Shown: positions 43,044-56,950, counted from the first letter of the stretch. The stretch: DNA of 64,000 nt from Paraclostridium bifermentans (GCF_019916025.1 NZ_CP079737.1:2976001-3040000); one strand, 5' to 3'. Notes: generated by a model from the letters alone, not told the origin. Program-made: numbers and translations.

Positions 43044-43724
43044 TTAACCTTGCCTTATTTCTATTAGTTTACCATCACTTATAGTAATCATTATATCTGC
43101 CATTTTTGCTATTTTTTCATCATGAGTTATCATAACTAAAGTCTGATTAAATTGTTTAACACAGCTCTTTAATATATCCATAACTTCGTCACTAGTTTTA
43201 CTATCTAAATTTCCAGTGGGTTCATCTGCAAATATTATAGATGGTTGATTTGATAAAGCTCTTGCTATTGCAACCCTTTGTTGTTGTCCCCCCGATAGCT
43301 CATTTGGAAATTTTTTTATTTGATCTTTTAATCCTAATCTTTCGATAGTACTATCAATATACTTTTTATCTACTGGTTTTGAGTCAAGAGATATTGGTAA
43401 AATTATATTTTCATATACATTAATAACTGGTATTAGGTTAAAACTTTGGAAAACAAATCCGTATTCTTGTACCCTAATTTTAGATAATTTATCATCATTT
43501 AATGTATATATATCCTGATCTCCTAAATATACATTTCCTGATGTAGGTTTGTCCAATCCTGCCATACAATGAAGCAAGGTACTTTTACCACTTCCGCTTT
43601 CTCCAACAATAGCAGTAAACTTACCACTTTCTATTTCTAAAGTAATACCATCAACAGCGTTTACCCCGCTATCTCCTTTTCCATATATCTTTTTTAAATC
43701 TTTTGTTTTTATACTTTTTTTCAT
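43044..43724 (-). CDS. ABC transporter ATP-binding protein (MacB/Bce type)
   Basis: A 226-residue ATPase with Walker A 'GESGSGKSTLLHCMAG' near residue 40, Q-loop 'FVFQSFNLIP', signature 'LSGGQQQRVAIARAL' near residue 142, Walker B 'IIFADEPTGNLD' and H-loop 'MITHDE'. The family pairs with FtsX-type permeases in mechanotransmission, lipoprotein sorting or antimicrobial peptide resistance. The partner permease gene is directly upstream. A damaged response regulator gene further upstream suggests a peptide-sensing resistance module, but no sensor kinase remains. Confidence 0.93.
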   Translation of the reverse strand: MKKSIKTKDLKKIYGKGDSGVNAVDGITLEIESGKFTAIVGESGSGKSTLLHCMAGLDKPTSGNVYLGDQDIYTLNDDKLSKIRVQEYGFVFQSFNLIPVINVYENIILPISLDSKPVDKKYIDSTIERLGLKDQIKKFPNELSGGQQQRVAIARALSNQPSIIFADEPTGNLDSKTSDEVMDILKSCVKQFNQTLVMITHDEKIAKMADIMITISDGKLIEIRQG

Positions 43725-43790
43725 ATATTATCAATTCCTTATTTTATTATAGTTTGTCTATATACAGACTTATTAAAAATATAAATTATT

Positions 43791-46358
43791 TTAGTATTTA
43801 TTTATACCCTCACTTATATCTATATTGTCTATTAACTTTGACTTGAAATACCCTATTAAAAAAGCAAATAAAATTGTTATTGACATAAATATAAGAACCT
43901 CTTTTGGAGGTATGTATATATCACTCATGTTCAAATTATGTCCTAATTTTGCATGTATTTGTTTACTTTTGGTGAAAAATATAAGCTCATCTATTGAAAC
44001 TGCAACCCCCGCTAATACACTACCTATAAGGCTATAAACTAAAGCTTCATATATAACTAACTTTTTTAAATATTTCTTTTTAAGCCCTATAGCCCTTAAT
44101 ATAGAAAACTCTCTTATATTGTTATTAATATTTATACTAACTGTTGTATATATATTAAATAATGCAGCTATCAATAGTATAGACCCTATCATCAACCTAG
44201 ACTTTAAGTAACTATTTGAGTCAGTTGAACTTTTATATTTGTTATTTGGAGTAATAATATTCAAGGAATTATACTTTTTATTTATATTATCTACTAATTT
44301 ATCTGCTTGTTTATTACCCTCCCCATCTATATTAAAGTTTACTTCCTGTATATAAGTGTCATTTGTTATATTCTTGAATGATTCTAAATTCATGTATATA
44401 CCCATATTTACAGCATAATTTTGCATTCCGTTATTATATTGGAATGATTGATCTAGTATAGCATTAACTCTACATTTATATGTTTTGTAACCAAATTCTT
44501 TATTATCTTTTTTGTTTAGCACTTTAAACTCAAATATATCTCCTATTTTTAAATTTTTAATAGCATCTTCCATCTTACCGTTATATATGTTGCTAAATTT
44601 ATTGCATATTGCAACATCTATAAATTTATTATTTTGTTCATTAATTTTTTGTATATTTCCTTCTTTTACATATTTATTTAATTTATTATAATCATCAACT
44701 CCACTTATCAAAGCCATTACTTCTAAATTTTCTTTTTTATTATCTTTTATCCCCTCCATTTTAATATAAGATTTATTTAAATTATCTTTTGATATTGTTA
44801 CATATCCACATGTATGACTTAATAAATTAAAATCTTTTACTCCTTTAATCTTCTTTATATTTGACGTCTCTTCCATACTTATCTTATCTATGCTCTCATC
44901 AACATTTTCATAAGGCTTTATCATGTAACTATATTCATCTTTAAGTCCTACTGAATATTTCTGTGTTTTATTAAAATAGTTTTTCATATTCGTAGATGTA
45001 CATGATATAAACACAAATCCACTAAATGCAATTATGACAATTGAAATTATTGACTTAAATTTGCTTCTTAATAAATTGTTTTTTAGAAGTGTTTTTAGAA
45101 TTTTCTTATTCTTTTTTGCTTTATACTTAACCTTGTCACTTTTATTTATAAGATCCATTGGGTATTTTTTTAATGATTTTAATATAGGTAAACATATTGC
45201 TATTAATAATGCACCTATAGTTATTAAAAAAGCTTTACCTACTATAAGATGTGAAATATTTAACTTAACTTTGCTAAAATCACTTATATTAAATAAGTTG
45301 GATCCTACAAATATACTCATAGCATATCTTGCAAAAATAATAGAAGAGATAAACCCTATAAATCCACCTATAATAAATAATATACTCATTTGAAATAAAT
45401 AAAATCTAATAACCTTTTTATTAGACATGCCCACTGTTCTTAAGTCTCCAATTTGATTCATCATTTTACTAAGAATTATATTAAAATAATTAAAAATTGT
45501 AAGAGATGCAGTTATTGCTACAAGGATTTTTACCTCTTTTTGATTCTCCTGTTGGAAAGCTCCATATAATCTAAGTGCCGCATCCAAGTATTGATTACTA
45601 GATACGTCTGATTGTCCATCTTTTCTAATATCTGTTGTATAGTCAGATGATGGATCGTATTTTTTTCTTATTTCATTAAATTTCTGATCTATATTATGTT
45701 CATTAATCCCTTTAACATTATAAATCGTACTATAAGTTATAAATTTATCTGGTATTATATTTTTACTATCTCCAACAAAGCTATCTAGTTCTATATCTTC
45801 AAGGTTATAATAGTCTTCAACTTTACTTATAACCCCAACAACCTTATAATTATCTTTTTTACTATAAATTTCATTAGTTTCATCTAATTTATAATTAATT
45901 TTATTTACTCCTGAAATACTTTTATTTAAAATATTTTCCTTATCATATTTACCTAATAACTTTGAATCTATAATAATTTCATGTTCATTTTTAGGATATC
46001 TTCCTGAAATAAGGTCATAGTTTAAATCCTTTAAATAATTTTTATCAAATGAATATAGTTTACTTTTTAATCCATCTTGTAAAATAAATTCACCTAAATT
46101 TTTAACTGTAGATAAATTATAAACTTCATCTACCTTTTTTAATTTTTCTATATTTTCTTTATTATTACTTATAAATGTTCCATCATAATATCCTGCAATT
46201 TCTTTAGCCTGGTTTATTTGATTGATAGACATACTATCTCCTATTATGTCTACTCCCAGTATTAATGTGATTGCAACTACTATAGAAGCTATTATAGTAA
46301 TTGACTCTTTTCTATTTTTTCGTAAATACATTAAGGCTAGCTTTAGCTCAAATAACAT
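43791..46358 (-). CDS. ABC transporter permease, FtsX family
   Basis: An 855-residue permease with the duplicated FtsX layout: one N-terminal helix (residues 15-37), a large extracytoplasmic domain (about 40-270), three helices (about 275-395), a second N-terminal-type helix (about 433-455), a second extracytoplasmic domain (460-715) and three more helices (725-840). Such proteins with their MacB-like ATPase move or sense lipoproteins, toxins or peptides. It follows the damaged regulator gene by 42 bases. The substrate is unknown. Confidence 0.9.
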   Translation of the reverse strand: MLFELKLALMYLRKNRKESITIIASIVVAITLILGVDIIGDSMSINQINQAKEIAGYYDGTFISNNKENIEKLKKVDEVYNLSTVKNLGEFILQDGLKSKLYSFDKNYLKDLNYDLISGRYPKNEHEIIIDSKLLGKYDKENILNKSISGVNKINYKLDETNEIYSKKDNYKVVGVISKVEDYYNLEDIELDSFVGDSKNIIPDKFITYSTIYNVKGINEHNIDQKFNEIRKKYDPSSDYTTDIRKDGQSDVSSNQYLDAALRLYGAFQQENQKEVKILVAITASLTIFNYFNIILSKMMNQIGDLRTVGMSNKKVIRFYLFQMSILFIIGGFIGFISSIIFARYAMSIFVGSNLFNISDFSKVKLNISHLIVGKAFLITIGALLIAICLPILKSLKKYPMDLINKSDKVKYKAKKNKKILKTLLKNNLLRSKFKSIISIVIIAFSGFVFISCTSTNMKNYFNKTQKYSVGLKDEYSYMIKPYENVDESIDKISMEETSNIKKIKGVKDFNLLSHTCGYVTISKDNLNKSYIKMEGIKDNKKENLEVMALISGVDDYNKLNKYVKEGNIQKINEQNNKFIDVAICNKFSNIYNGKMEDAIKNLKIGDIFEFKVLNKKDNKEFGYKTYKCRVNAILDQSFQYNNGMQNYAVNMGIYMNLESFKNITNDTYIQEVNFNIDGEGNKQADKLVDNINKKYNSLNIITPNNKYKSSTDSNSYLKSRLMIGSILLIAALFNIYTTVSININNNIREFSILRAIGLKKKYLKKLVIYEALVYSLIGSVLAGVAVSIDELIFFTKSKQIHAKLGHNLNMSDIYIPPKEVLIFMSITILFAFLIGYFKSKLIDNIDISEGINKY

Positions 46359-46400
46359 TTTTTCTCTCCCTATAAAAAATATTAAATTAAATTGTAATAA

Positions 46401-46758
46401 TTAACTTTCAAAAACTTCCTTTATAGACGAAATAGTATGCTTTTTTAAATCTACAAATTTAATTGGCTTTAATAAATATCTATATACTCTAAATTCATAT
46501 CCGTCTTGTAGATAATCTATTACCCCTGTTATAAATATGATTTCACAACTTTTGTCTTTTTCTCTAATTTTTTTTGCGACTTCCATACTTATTAACTTTT
46601 TCATATGCATCTTCAGGGTAATTATTTATTAAATCCTCCCCACAATTAAATACTATTATTTCAAATTGATTAGTTAATTTATTCAATATAATTTCTAAAT
46701 TTTCTTTTAATTTTTCTCTACATGAAAAATTATCTTCACAAATAACAATCTTAATCAT
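46401..46758 (-). pseudogene. Response regulator (AgrA/LytTR type), frameshifted and truncated
   Basis: Two reading frames encode two parts of one receiver domain. The first (46758 down to about 46600) gives 'MIKIVICEDNFSCREKLKEN' and 'FNCGEDLINNYPEDA', and the second (from 46610 to 46401) gives 'MEVAKKIREKDKSCEIIFIT' and 'YRYLLKPIKFVDLKKH'. Between them the segment with the phospho-acceptor Asp is deleted and the frame is lost. The DNA-binding LytTR domain is missing after the receiver. It probably once controlled the ABC genes downstream. Confidence 0.85.
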
Positions 46759-46892
46759 AAACCCTCCATATATGCTAAATTTATATTTAATCCGTCAAAT
46801 ATAATATTTCTTTTTTTCCCCTTATTTCGCTATATAAATATATTAACACAATATACTTTAATGGTAAATTTTTACAATTATTTAATCTTTTA

Positions 46893-47110
46893 TTTATCCA
46901 TATCGTACAAACACAGTTCTTTTTTATTTTGATGTACGAAAAAGGTGGTTAGTATTAAGTTACAATGCAGAAATCATTTTAAATCATCTTCTCTTATATT
47001 TATCTCCTACCGTACAAGCGTAATCTTTATTTATTTTTGCACAACAAAAAGTGGTTAGTATTAAGTTACAATGCAGAAGTCATTTTAAAGCATCTTTTCA
47101 GCTTTATGAC
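46893..47110 (-). repeat. 106-bp tandem repeats downstream of rRNA operon 2
   Basis: Two units of the same repeat as in operon 1 start (TGGTTA anchor) at 46946 and 47052, again 106 bases apart, with traces of a further unit on the low side. Both units carry the GTATTAAGTTACA version. The unit at 47052 forms one arm of the operon 2 terminator hairpin. Not coding. Confidence 0.8.
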
Positions 47111-47136
47111 TTCAAATGTAACTTAATACTAACCAC
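47042..47136 (-). terminator. Long terminator hairpin of rRNA operon 2
   Basis: GTGGTTAGTATTAAGTTACA (47117-47136 on the minus strand) pairs perfectly with the arm at 47051-47070, and AAGTCAT/ATGACTT with AAGC/GCTT form the inner stem; TTTTTGTTG follows. The stem sequence differs from operon 1 but pairing is kept. Confidence 0.83.
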
Positions 47137-47165
47137 TACAAATCCACGTAAAATAAAAAAAATTA

Positions 47166-47280
<115 letters not shown>

Positions 47281-47290
47281 ATAATCTTTA

Positions 47291-47365
47291 TGGAGCTAGT
47301 GATAGGAATCGAACCTACAACCTGCTGATTACAAGTCAGCTGCTCTACCGTTGAGCCACACTAGC
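47291..47365 (-). tRNA. tRNA-Thr (anticodon TGT)
   Basis: A 75-base cloverleaf with GCTAGTG/CACTAGC acceptor arms, encoded CCA, TTCGATT in the T arm, and anticodon loop CTTGTAA (TGT, reads ACA). It occupies the 23S-5S spacer position that holds tRNA-Gly in operon 1. Confidence 0.96.
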
Positions 47366-47419
47366 AACTAAGTTTTAATGCTTTGAAAACTGAATAACAT
47401 TTATAAGATTAAATAATCT

Positions 47420-51978
<4,559 letters not shown>

Positions 51979-52322
51979 TAATTTAAAAAGTTGTCCATCG
52001 CTCAGCTAATCATTATCTGAATATCTGGCTTGGTTGTTTGTGTTTAATTCTTTTAAAAAGAATTTTTATAATTAACCTACTGTTTAATTTTCAAAGTTCA
52101 TTTTCTCTTTTGTGTTTCGTCCGTTTCTTAAGGACAAGTAATACTTTATCACCATTTTGAAATAACGTCAACAGTTTTTTTAAACTTTTTTATTTTTTTA
52201 TTTAATATTCAGCAGATTTAACATAAAATTCAGAATAAATATGTTAAAATATTTTAAACAGATATATATTGGACATAATTATGAATACAATAATGTATCA
52301 TTCTAATTAAGGAGGGATTGCG
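51979..52322. promoter_or_regulatory. rRNA operon 2 promoter and leader; hemolysin III gene upstream region
   Basis: On the minus strand TTGACG (52166-52171) and TAAAGT (52143-52148) are 17 bases apart and match operon 1; the leader to 16S is almost identical. The leader includes the 16S processing arm near 52075-52090. From about 52180 the DNA is divergent upstream sequence for the plus-strand gene at 52323; GGAGGG at 52312-52317 is its ribosome site. No clear promoter for it is seen. Confidence 0.75.
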
Positions 52323-52970
52323 TTGGGTACGTACCTTAGAGAACCCGTAAGTGGTTTTACTCATTTAGCAGGAGCTATACTTTCATTTGTTGGATTACTA
52401 GCATTAGTTATAAAAACAACAATTACTAGCCCTACTATAGTAAATCTAACTGCGGTTATAATATTCGGTATAAGTATGATGCTTTTATACTCTGCATCTG
52501 CGACATACCATTTGGTAGTTTCATCTGAAAAAGTGATTAAGTTTTTAAGAAAGCTTGATCACTCTATGATTTTCATTTTAATAGCAGGTTCATATACGCC
52601 ATTTTGCTTAATTGCTTTAAACGGATCTAAAGGATTCACTTTTTTCGGTGTAGTATCTGGAATAGCCGTTGCTGGTGTTTTATTTAAAATGCTTTGGTTT
52701 AATTGCCCTAGATGGCTATCTACTTCTATATATATAGGAATGGGATGGATATCTATTTTTATAATAGGACCTTTATCTAAAGCAATATCACCTCAAGGAG
52801 TTTTTTATTTAGCTCTTGGTGGAGTTTTCTACACTATAGGTGGAATAATATATGGAGTTAAACCTAAATATCTTGATTTTAAATATTTAGGTTTTCATGA
52901 TATTTTCCATATATTCGTTATGTTAGGAAGCCTAACTCATTTTTATTGTGTATTTAAATATGTAATATAA
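52323..52970 (+). CDS. Hemolysin III family (TrhA/YqfA-like) membrane protein
   Basis: A 215-residue seven-helix membrane protein of the PAQR/hemolysin III family. The motifs 'EPVSGFTHLAGAILSF' near residue 8, 'SASATYHLV' near residue 59, 'DHSMIFILIAGSYTPF' near residue 79 and 'FHDIFHIFVMLGSLTHF' near residue 191 carry the conserved Ser, Asp and His residues of the metal site. B. subtilis YqfA-type proteins affect membrane state; hemolytic activity is not implied. It starts with TTG, supported by the GGAGG site 6 bases upstream. It is divergent from rRNA operon 2. Confidence 0.93.
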   Translation: MGTYLREPVSGFTHLAGAILSFVGLLALVIKTTITSPTIVNLTAVIIFGISMMLLYSASATYHLVVSSEKVIKFLRKLDHSMIFILIAGSYTPFCLIALNGSKGFTFFGVVSGIAVAGVLFKMLWFNCPRWLSTSIYIGMGWISIFIIGPLSKAISPQGVFYLALGGVFYTIGGIIYGVKPKYLDFKYLGFHDIFHIFVMLGSLTHFYCVFKYVI

Positions 52971-52972
52971 GT

Positions 52973-53011
52973 AAAAAGCCCTGCTTACATTTTAGTAAGC
53001 AGGGCTTTTTA
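52973..53011. terminator. Bidirectional terminator
   Basis: AAAAAGCCCTGCTTAC and GTAAGCAGGGCTTTTT pair around ATTTTA. A- and T-runs flank it on both sides, so it can stop the plus-strand hemolysin III gene and the minus-strand catalase-like gene. Confidence 0.93.
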
Positions 53012-53015
53012 AATT

Positions 53016-54017
53016 TTATTTTAAATTTTTAAAATCTTCTATCGTTGGTTCTATACATTCTCTATAATTTCTTTTGTGCCTAAATTCACTAAGTTCTCTG
53101 TATATTTTTACACGAGCTAAGTTTATATCTCCTAAGGGTCTATGTTCCACACTGCAATGCCCTGGCGAAAAAGATAATTTTTCTCCCATTTCACTTCTAG
53201 TATCTGTTATAAACCATTGTCTTGGAATTATTATTTTACCAATTTTAATAAGAGGTGACTCTTCTTCATCCCATTCAATAGATGAATCATTTATAGGCAT
53301 CGATTTAGAGTTGTTTTGAATTTGGATATAAAATTCAAAACTAGCTTCATTATCAATTAAATGTTTTTGCATATTTTCTGAAAGATAGTTGTATGTAAGT
53401 CTTTTAGGTAATTCGCTTTTATATTTCGAATTTGGTTTCACACAAAACTTAACTATTTTATTTTTATAAGCATATGGAGTTGTACTAAAATAACTTACAT
53501 CTAGCGGACTTGTTTGGTTTGATCTTCCTTCTATAAGATCTTTAATTATATTTAATTTATCTGATTTGTATAAACTATACATTAAAGCAATTGGATTCTT
53601 TTTTTTAACCATATAATATATAGAATCTCTGAATAGAGGTAATGTTCCTATAGGCATAGTTGGTATAGTAAGCATCACAAAATCCTGAGTCATTTTTTCA
53701 TCATCTATTAATTTATCACCACTTACTCCAATTAATTTAATAGCCATGCCTCTAATATCTTTGCTCTTATCACTTTTAACCTTATTTCCACCACTAGAAA
53801 ATCTTATAAAACAATTATATTTTTTTCCAGATTGAAAAACTTCTGTTTCTAAATCTTTATTTAAATCATCATCTACAATAAATGTTCCTTTTAATATCCC
53901 TAGCCCTTTTGGATGTGCATCTCTTTTTGTAAATCCCTTTTCATAATCCTTAACTAACTTTGCCTTTAAAATTTCAATAATTTCATTTGTCATTTCATTA
54001 TTATCCCGACTTCCCAT
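53016..54017 (-). CDS. Catalase-like heme-binding protein (SrpA type)
   Basis: A 333-residue protein of the small catalase-related (SrpA-like) family. 'FTKRDAHPKGLGILKGTFI' near residue 29 has the distal-side His, 'KYNCFIRFSSGGNKV' and 'SKDIRGMAIKLIG' follow, and 'CSVEHRPLGDINLARVKIY' near residue 295 fits the proximal Tyr and Arg region. The family lacks the long wrapping domain of true catalases. The start at 54017 is set by a GGAGGGG site 6 bases upstream; a frame start at 54062 is not supported. It needs heme, yet no heme branch gene is in the window. Confidence 0.88.
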   Translation of the reverse strand: MGSRDNNEMTNEIIEILKAKLVKDYEKGFTKRDAHPKGLGILKGTFIVDDDLNKDLETEVFQSGKKYNCFIRFSSGGNKVKSDKSKDIRGMAIKLIGVSGDKLIDDEKMTQDFVMLTIPTMPIGTLPLFRDSIYYMVKKKNPIALMYSLYKSDKLNIIKDLIEGRSNQTSPLDVSYFSTTPYAYKNKIVKFCVKPNSKYKSELPKRLTYNYLSENMQKHLIDNEASFEFYIQIQNNSKSMPINDSSIEWDEEESPLIKIGKIIIPRQWFITDTRSEMGEKLSFSPGHCSVEHRPLGDINLARVKIYRELSEFRHKRNYRECIEPTIEDFKNLK

Positions 54018-54081
54018 CGCTAACCCCTCCAGTCCTTTTAAACTATCTATTATCCTGTCCAAATATTAAAGATAATAAAAC

Positions 54082-54113
54082 AACAGGCATAAATTTATAA
54101 ATTTATGCCTGTT
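54082..54113 (-). terminator. Terminator after the P-type ATPase gene
   Basis: AACAGGCATAAATTTA and its exact complement form a hairpin followed by GTTTTATTATC on the minus strand. The T-tract is imperfect. Confidence 0.7.
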
Positions 54114-54128
54114 CACTATTATCTAAAT

Positions 54129-56495
54129 TTATTTCATAACTCTCATTGCATTTAGTACAGCTATTAAAGCAACACCTACATCTGCAAATATAGCTTCCCA
54201 CATAGTTGCTACTCCACCTGCTCCTAATATTAACACTATTACTTTGACCCCTAAAGCAAATACAATATTTTGCCATACTATTTTATTAGTCTTCTTAGCA
54301 ATTTTGATGGCTTTAACAATATTGCTAGGTTCATCTGTCATAAGAACAACATCTGCAGCTTCAATTGCTGCATCAGATCCTAATCCTCCCATTGCAATAC
54401 CTACATCTGCTCTAGCAAGAACAGGAGCATCATTTATACCATCTCCAACAAATGCAATTTTTTCATTTTCTTGTCTTCCATCATATAATTCTTCTAACTT
54501 ATCAACTTTGTCTGTTGGTAGTAAATTCGAATAAACCTTGTCTAAGCCTAATTTTTCAGATATATCATTAGCTACTGCCAGATTATCCCCTGTTAACATA
54601 ACAGTTTCTTTAATTCCTATATTTTTAAGTCCTTCTATACAAGCTTTAGAATCATCCTTAACTGTATCAGATATTACTATATATCCTCTATATCTTTTAT
54701 TAACAGCTATATATACAACTGTACCTACTTCCTTAGCTTTTGAAAAGAATATATTTTCACTTAACATTAATTTTTCATTTCCAGCTAATATATGCTCTCC
54801 TTCATAATCTACTTTAATCCCATGTGCCGCTATTTCTTCATAGTTATTTACCTTATCTAGATCTACTTTTTCTTTATAATGTTTAACTATAGATTTAGCT
54901 ATAGGATGATTTGAGTTTATTTCTGCAATAGCTGCATATTTTAGTAATTCACATTCACTTATACCTACAGGTTTTATATAAGTTACATCAAATACACCTT
55001 TTGTAAGAGTTCCTGTTTTATCAAACACAACTGTATCTACATTTCTTAAAGCTTCTAAATAACTGCTTCCTTTTATAAGTATTCCTTGTTTTGATGCGTA
55101 TCCAATTCCACTGAAGAAACTTAATGGTATAGATAAAACAAGTGCACAAGGACAAGAAACAACTAAGAATATAAGCCCTCTATAGAACCAATCATTAAAT
55201 GATGCTCCGGGTATAATAACCGGTGGAACTATAGCAATTAAAAGAGCTGATATAACAACTACCGGCGTATAATATTTAGAGAATCTAGTTATAAAGTTTT
55301 CTGTTTTAGATTTTTTAGCACTTGCATTTTCTACTAAGTCTAAAATTTTAGAAACCGTAGACTCTTCAAACTCTTTTTGAACAGATATAGTTAAAACTGC
55401 ATTTTTATTTATAAAACCAGATAAAACATCTTCTCCCTTACCAACCTCTCTAAGTAAAGATTCTCCAGTTAATGCAGATGTGTCTACCATACTAAATCCG
55501 TCAACTATAACACCATCTAGAGGTATTTTTTCACCTGGTTTAACTACTATTATATCTCCGACTTCTACATCGTAAGGAGATACCTCTTTTATTTCAGAAC
55601 CTATTTTTAGGTTAGCATAATCTGGTCTAATCTCCATAAGAGAAGCTATAGACTTTCTAGATTTACCAACAGCTTTAGCTTGCAAGAACTCTCCTAATTT
55701 ATAAAACACCATAACTCCTACTGCTTCTGCTGACTCTCCTATAGCTAATGCACCTACTGTAGCTATTGACATTAAAAAGTTTTCATCAAAGATTTGTCCT
55801 TTGCCTATATTTTTAATGGCTTTTAATAATACATCTGACCCAACTATTAAATATGCAACTATGAAAACTACTGTACTAAAACTTGACTCGCTTCCTGTAG
55901 CAATTTCATATATTCCAAATATATAAACTAAAACTCCAATTACAAGTTTAATCAAATCTTTTTTATCATTTTCTACTGGTTTTTCTTCTTTTTTACTTAC
56001 AGTAGCTTTTTTCTCTTTGTATTGAATGTCTAATCCTGGCTCTGTTGAATTTATAATATCTATTACCTTATCCATAGTTTCTTTTGAATTAGATGTAGCT
56101 ACTAAATTAACTGTTAAAACCTTGTTGATAAAGTTAAGATTAGCACTTTCTACATCAGTTAACTTATCCACTTTTTCACAGATTACCTCTGCACAATGTG
56201 CACAATTTAATCCATTTAGAATTAACTCTTTCTTTTTTTCCTTAGTCTTTTGTTCTTTCACCTTTATATTTAAACCTGGCTCTGTATCATCTATTATTTT
56301 TATTATTTGGTTTATTACTTCCTCTTGATTAAAGTCAGAATCTATATTTACTGTTAGTACTTTGTTTATAAAGTTTAAATTTGCTGAATCTACTTCTTGT
56401 AATTTATTAACCTTTTCATTTATAACTTCTGCGCAATGTGCACAATTTAAACCATCTAGTACTATTTCTCTTTTTTTGATAGCACTTGTACTCAT
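54129..56495 (-). CDS. Zn/Cd/Pb-translocating P-type ATPase
   Basis: A 788-residue P1B-type ATPase exporting soft divalent metals. Two N-terminal HMA domains (residues 8-75 and 88-155) both carry 'GLNCAHCAEVI', and are so alike that one is a recent duplicate of the other. Then come 'ALTGESLLREVG', the membrane metal site 'VSCPCALVLSIPLS', phosphorylation 'FDKTGTLTKG', 'NSNHPIAKSI' and 'VGDGINDAPVLARADVG'. The C-terminal helix has 'FADVGVALIAVLNAMR', whose Asp marks ZntA/CadA-type pumps over copper pumps. The start at 56495 follows a GGAAGGGG site; a longer reading frame would run into the regulator gene. Confidence 0.95.
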   Translation of the reverse strand: MSTSAIKKREIVLDGLNCAHCAEVINEKVNKLQEVDSANLNFINKVLTVNIDSDFNQEEVINQIIKIIDDTEPGLNIKVKEQKTKEKKKELILNGLNCAHCAEVICEKVDKLTDVESANLNFINKVLTVNLVATSNSKETMDKVIDIINSTEPGLDIQYKEKKATVSKKEEKPVENDKKDLIKLVIGVLVYIFGIYEIATGSESSFSTVVFIVAYLIVGSDVLLKAIKNIGKGQIFDENFLMSIATVGALAIGESAEAVGVMVFYKLGEFLQAKAVGKSRKSIASLMEIRPDYANLKIGSEIKEVSPYDVEVGDIIVVKPGEKIPLDGVIVDGFSMVDTSALTGESLLREVGKGEDVLSGFINKNAVLTISVQKEFEESTVSKILDLVENASAKKSKTENFITRFSKYYTPVVVISALLIAIVPPVIIPGASFNDWFYRGLIFLVVSCPCALVLSIPLSFFSGIGYASKQGILIKGSSYLEALRNVDTVVFDKTGTLTKGVFDVTYIKPVGISECELLKYAAIAEINSNHPIAKSIVKHYKEKVDLDKVNNYEEIAAHGIKVDYEGEHILAGNEKLMLSENIFFSKAKEVGTVVYIAVNKRYRGYIVISDTVKDDSKACIEGLKNIGIKETVMLTGDNLAVANDISEKLGLDKVYSNLLPTDKVDKLEELYDGRQENEKIAFVGDGINDAPVLARADVGIAMGGLGSDAAIEAADVVLMTDEPSNIVKAIKIAKKTNKIVWQNIVFALGVKVIVLILGAGGVATMWEAIFADVGVALIAVLNAMRVMK

Positions 56496-56520
56496 AATAT
56501 CCCCTTCCTTTTTAATTGAT

Positions 56521-56898
56521 TTATTTATTGTAAGTCTCTTGAATATGAGATAATCCACAGTTAAATATCTGACTTATATGGTTATCATCTAGAGAGTAGT
56601 AAACTACCTTACCTTCTTTTCTAAATTTAACTAATCTTGCTTGTTTTAAAACTCTTAATTGATGTGATATTGCAGAGTGTGTCATTCCTAATAAATCAGC
56701 TATATCACATACACACATTTCACTTGAAAATAAAGCGTATAAAATTTTTATTCTTGTTGTATCTCCAAATACTTTAAAAAGTTCTGCTAAATCATATAAA
56801 GTTTCTTCTTGGGGCATATGATCCTTAGCTTTACATATTAGTTCTTCATGTATCTCTTCACAAGAACAGTCTTTAATTTCTTCTATGTCATATTTCAT
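56521..56898 (-). CDS. ArsR/SmtB-family metal-responsive repressor
   Basis: A 125-residue winged-helix repressor. 'LFSSEMCVCDIADLLGMTHS' near residue 55 has the CVC motif in alpha-3 typical of CadC-like Cd/Pb sensors; 'SAISHQLRVLKQARLVK' is the recognition helix, and the C-terminal His residues in 'DDNHISQIFNCGLSHIQ' fit the alpha-5 zinc site of SmtB. It is encoded 25 bases before the ATPase gene, so it represses this operon and releases DNA when metal binds. An operator palindrome lies upstream. Confidence 0.94.
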   Translation of the reverse strand: MKYDIEEIKDCSCEEIHEELICKAKDHMPQEETLYDLAELFKVFGDTTRIKILYALFSSEMCVCDIADLLGMTHSAISHQLRVLKQARLVKFRKEGKVVYYSLDDNHISQIFNCGLSHIQETYNK

Positions 56899-56932
56899 TT
56901 ATATTTCCTCCTCAATATTATATATACAAACG

Positions 56933-56950
56933 TATGAATAATTGTTCATA
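56933..56950. promoter_or_regulatory. ArsR/SmtB-type operator
   Basis: TATGAATAATTGTTCATA is an 18-bp palindrome with one mismatch, of the TGAACA-type core known for SmtB/CadC operators. It lies 35 bases before the regulator gene. Confidence 0.75.

Noticed and set aside
46401-46610. Independent small gene
   Set aside because: It continues a receiver domain whose first half lies in another frame directly upstream; better explained as one broken gene.
42735-46758. Prophage or transposon in the region before rRNA operon 2
   Set aside because: No integrase, transposase, terminal repeats or phage genes were seen; gene decay alone explains the remnants.
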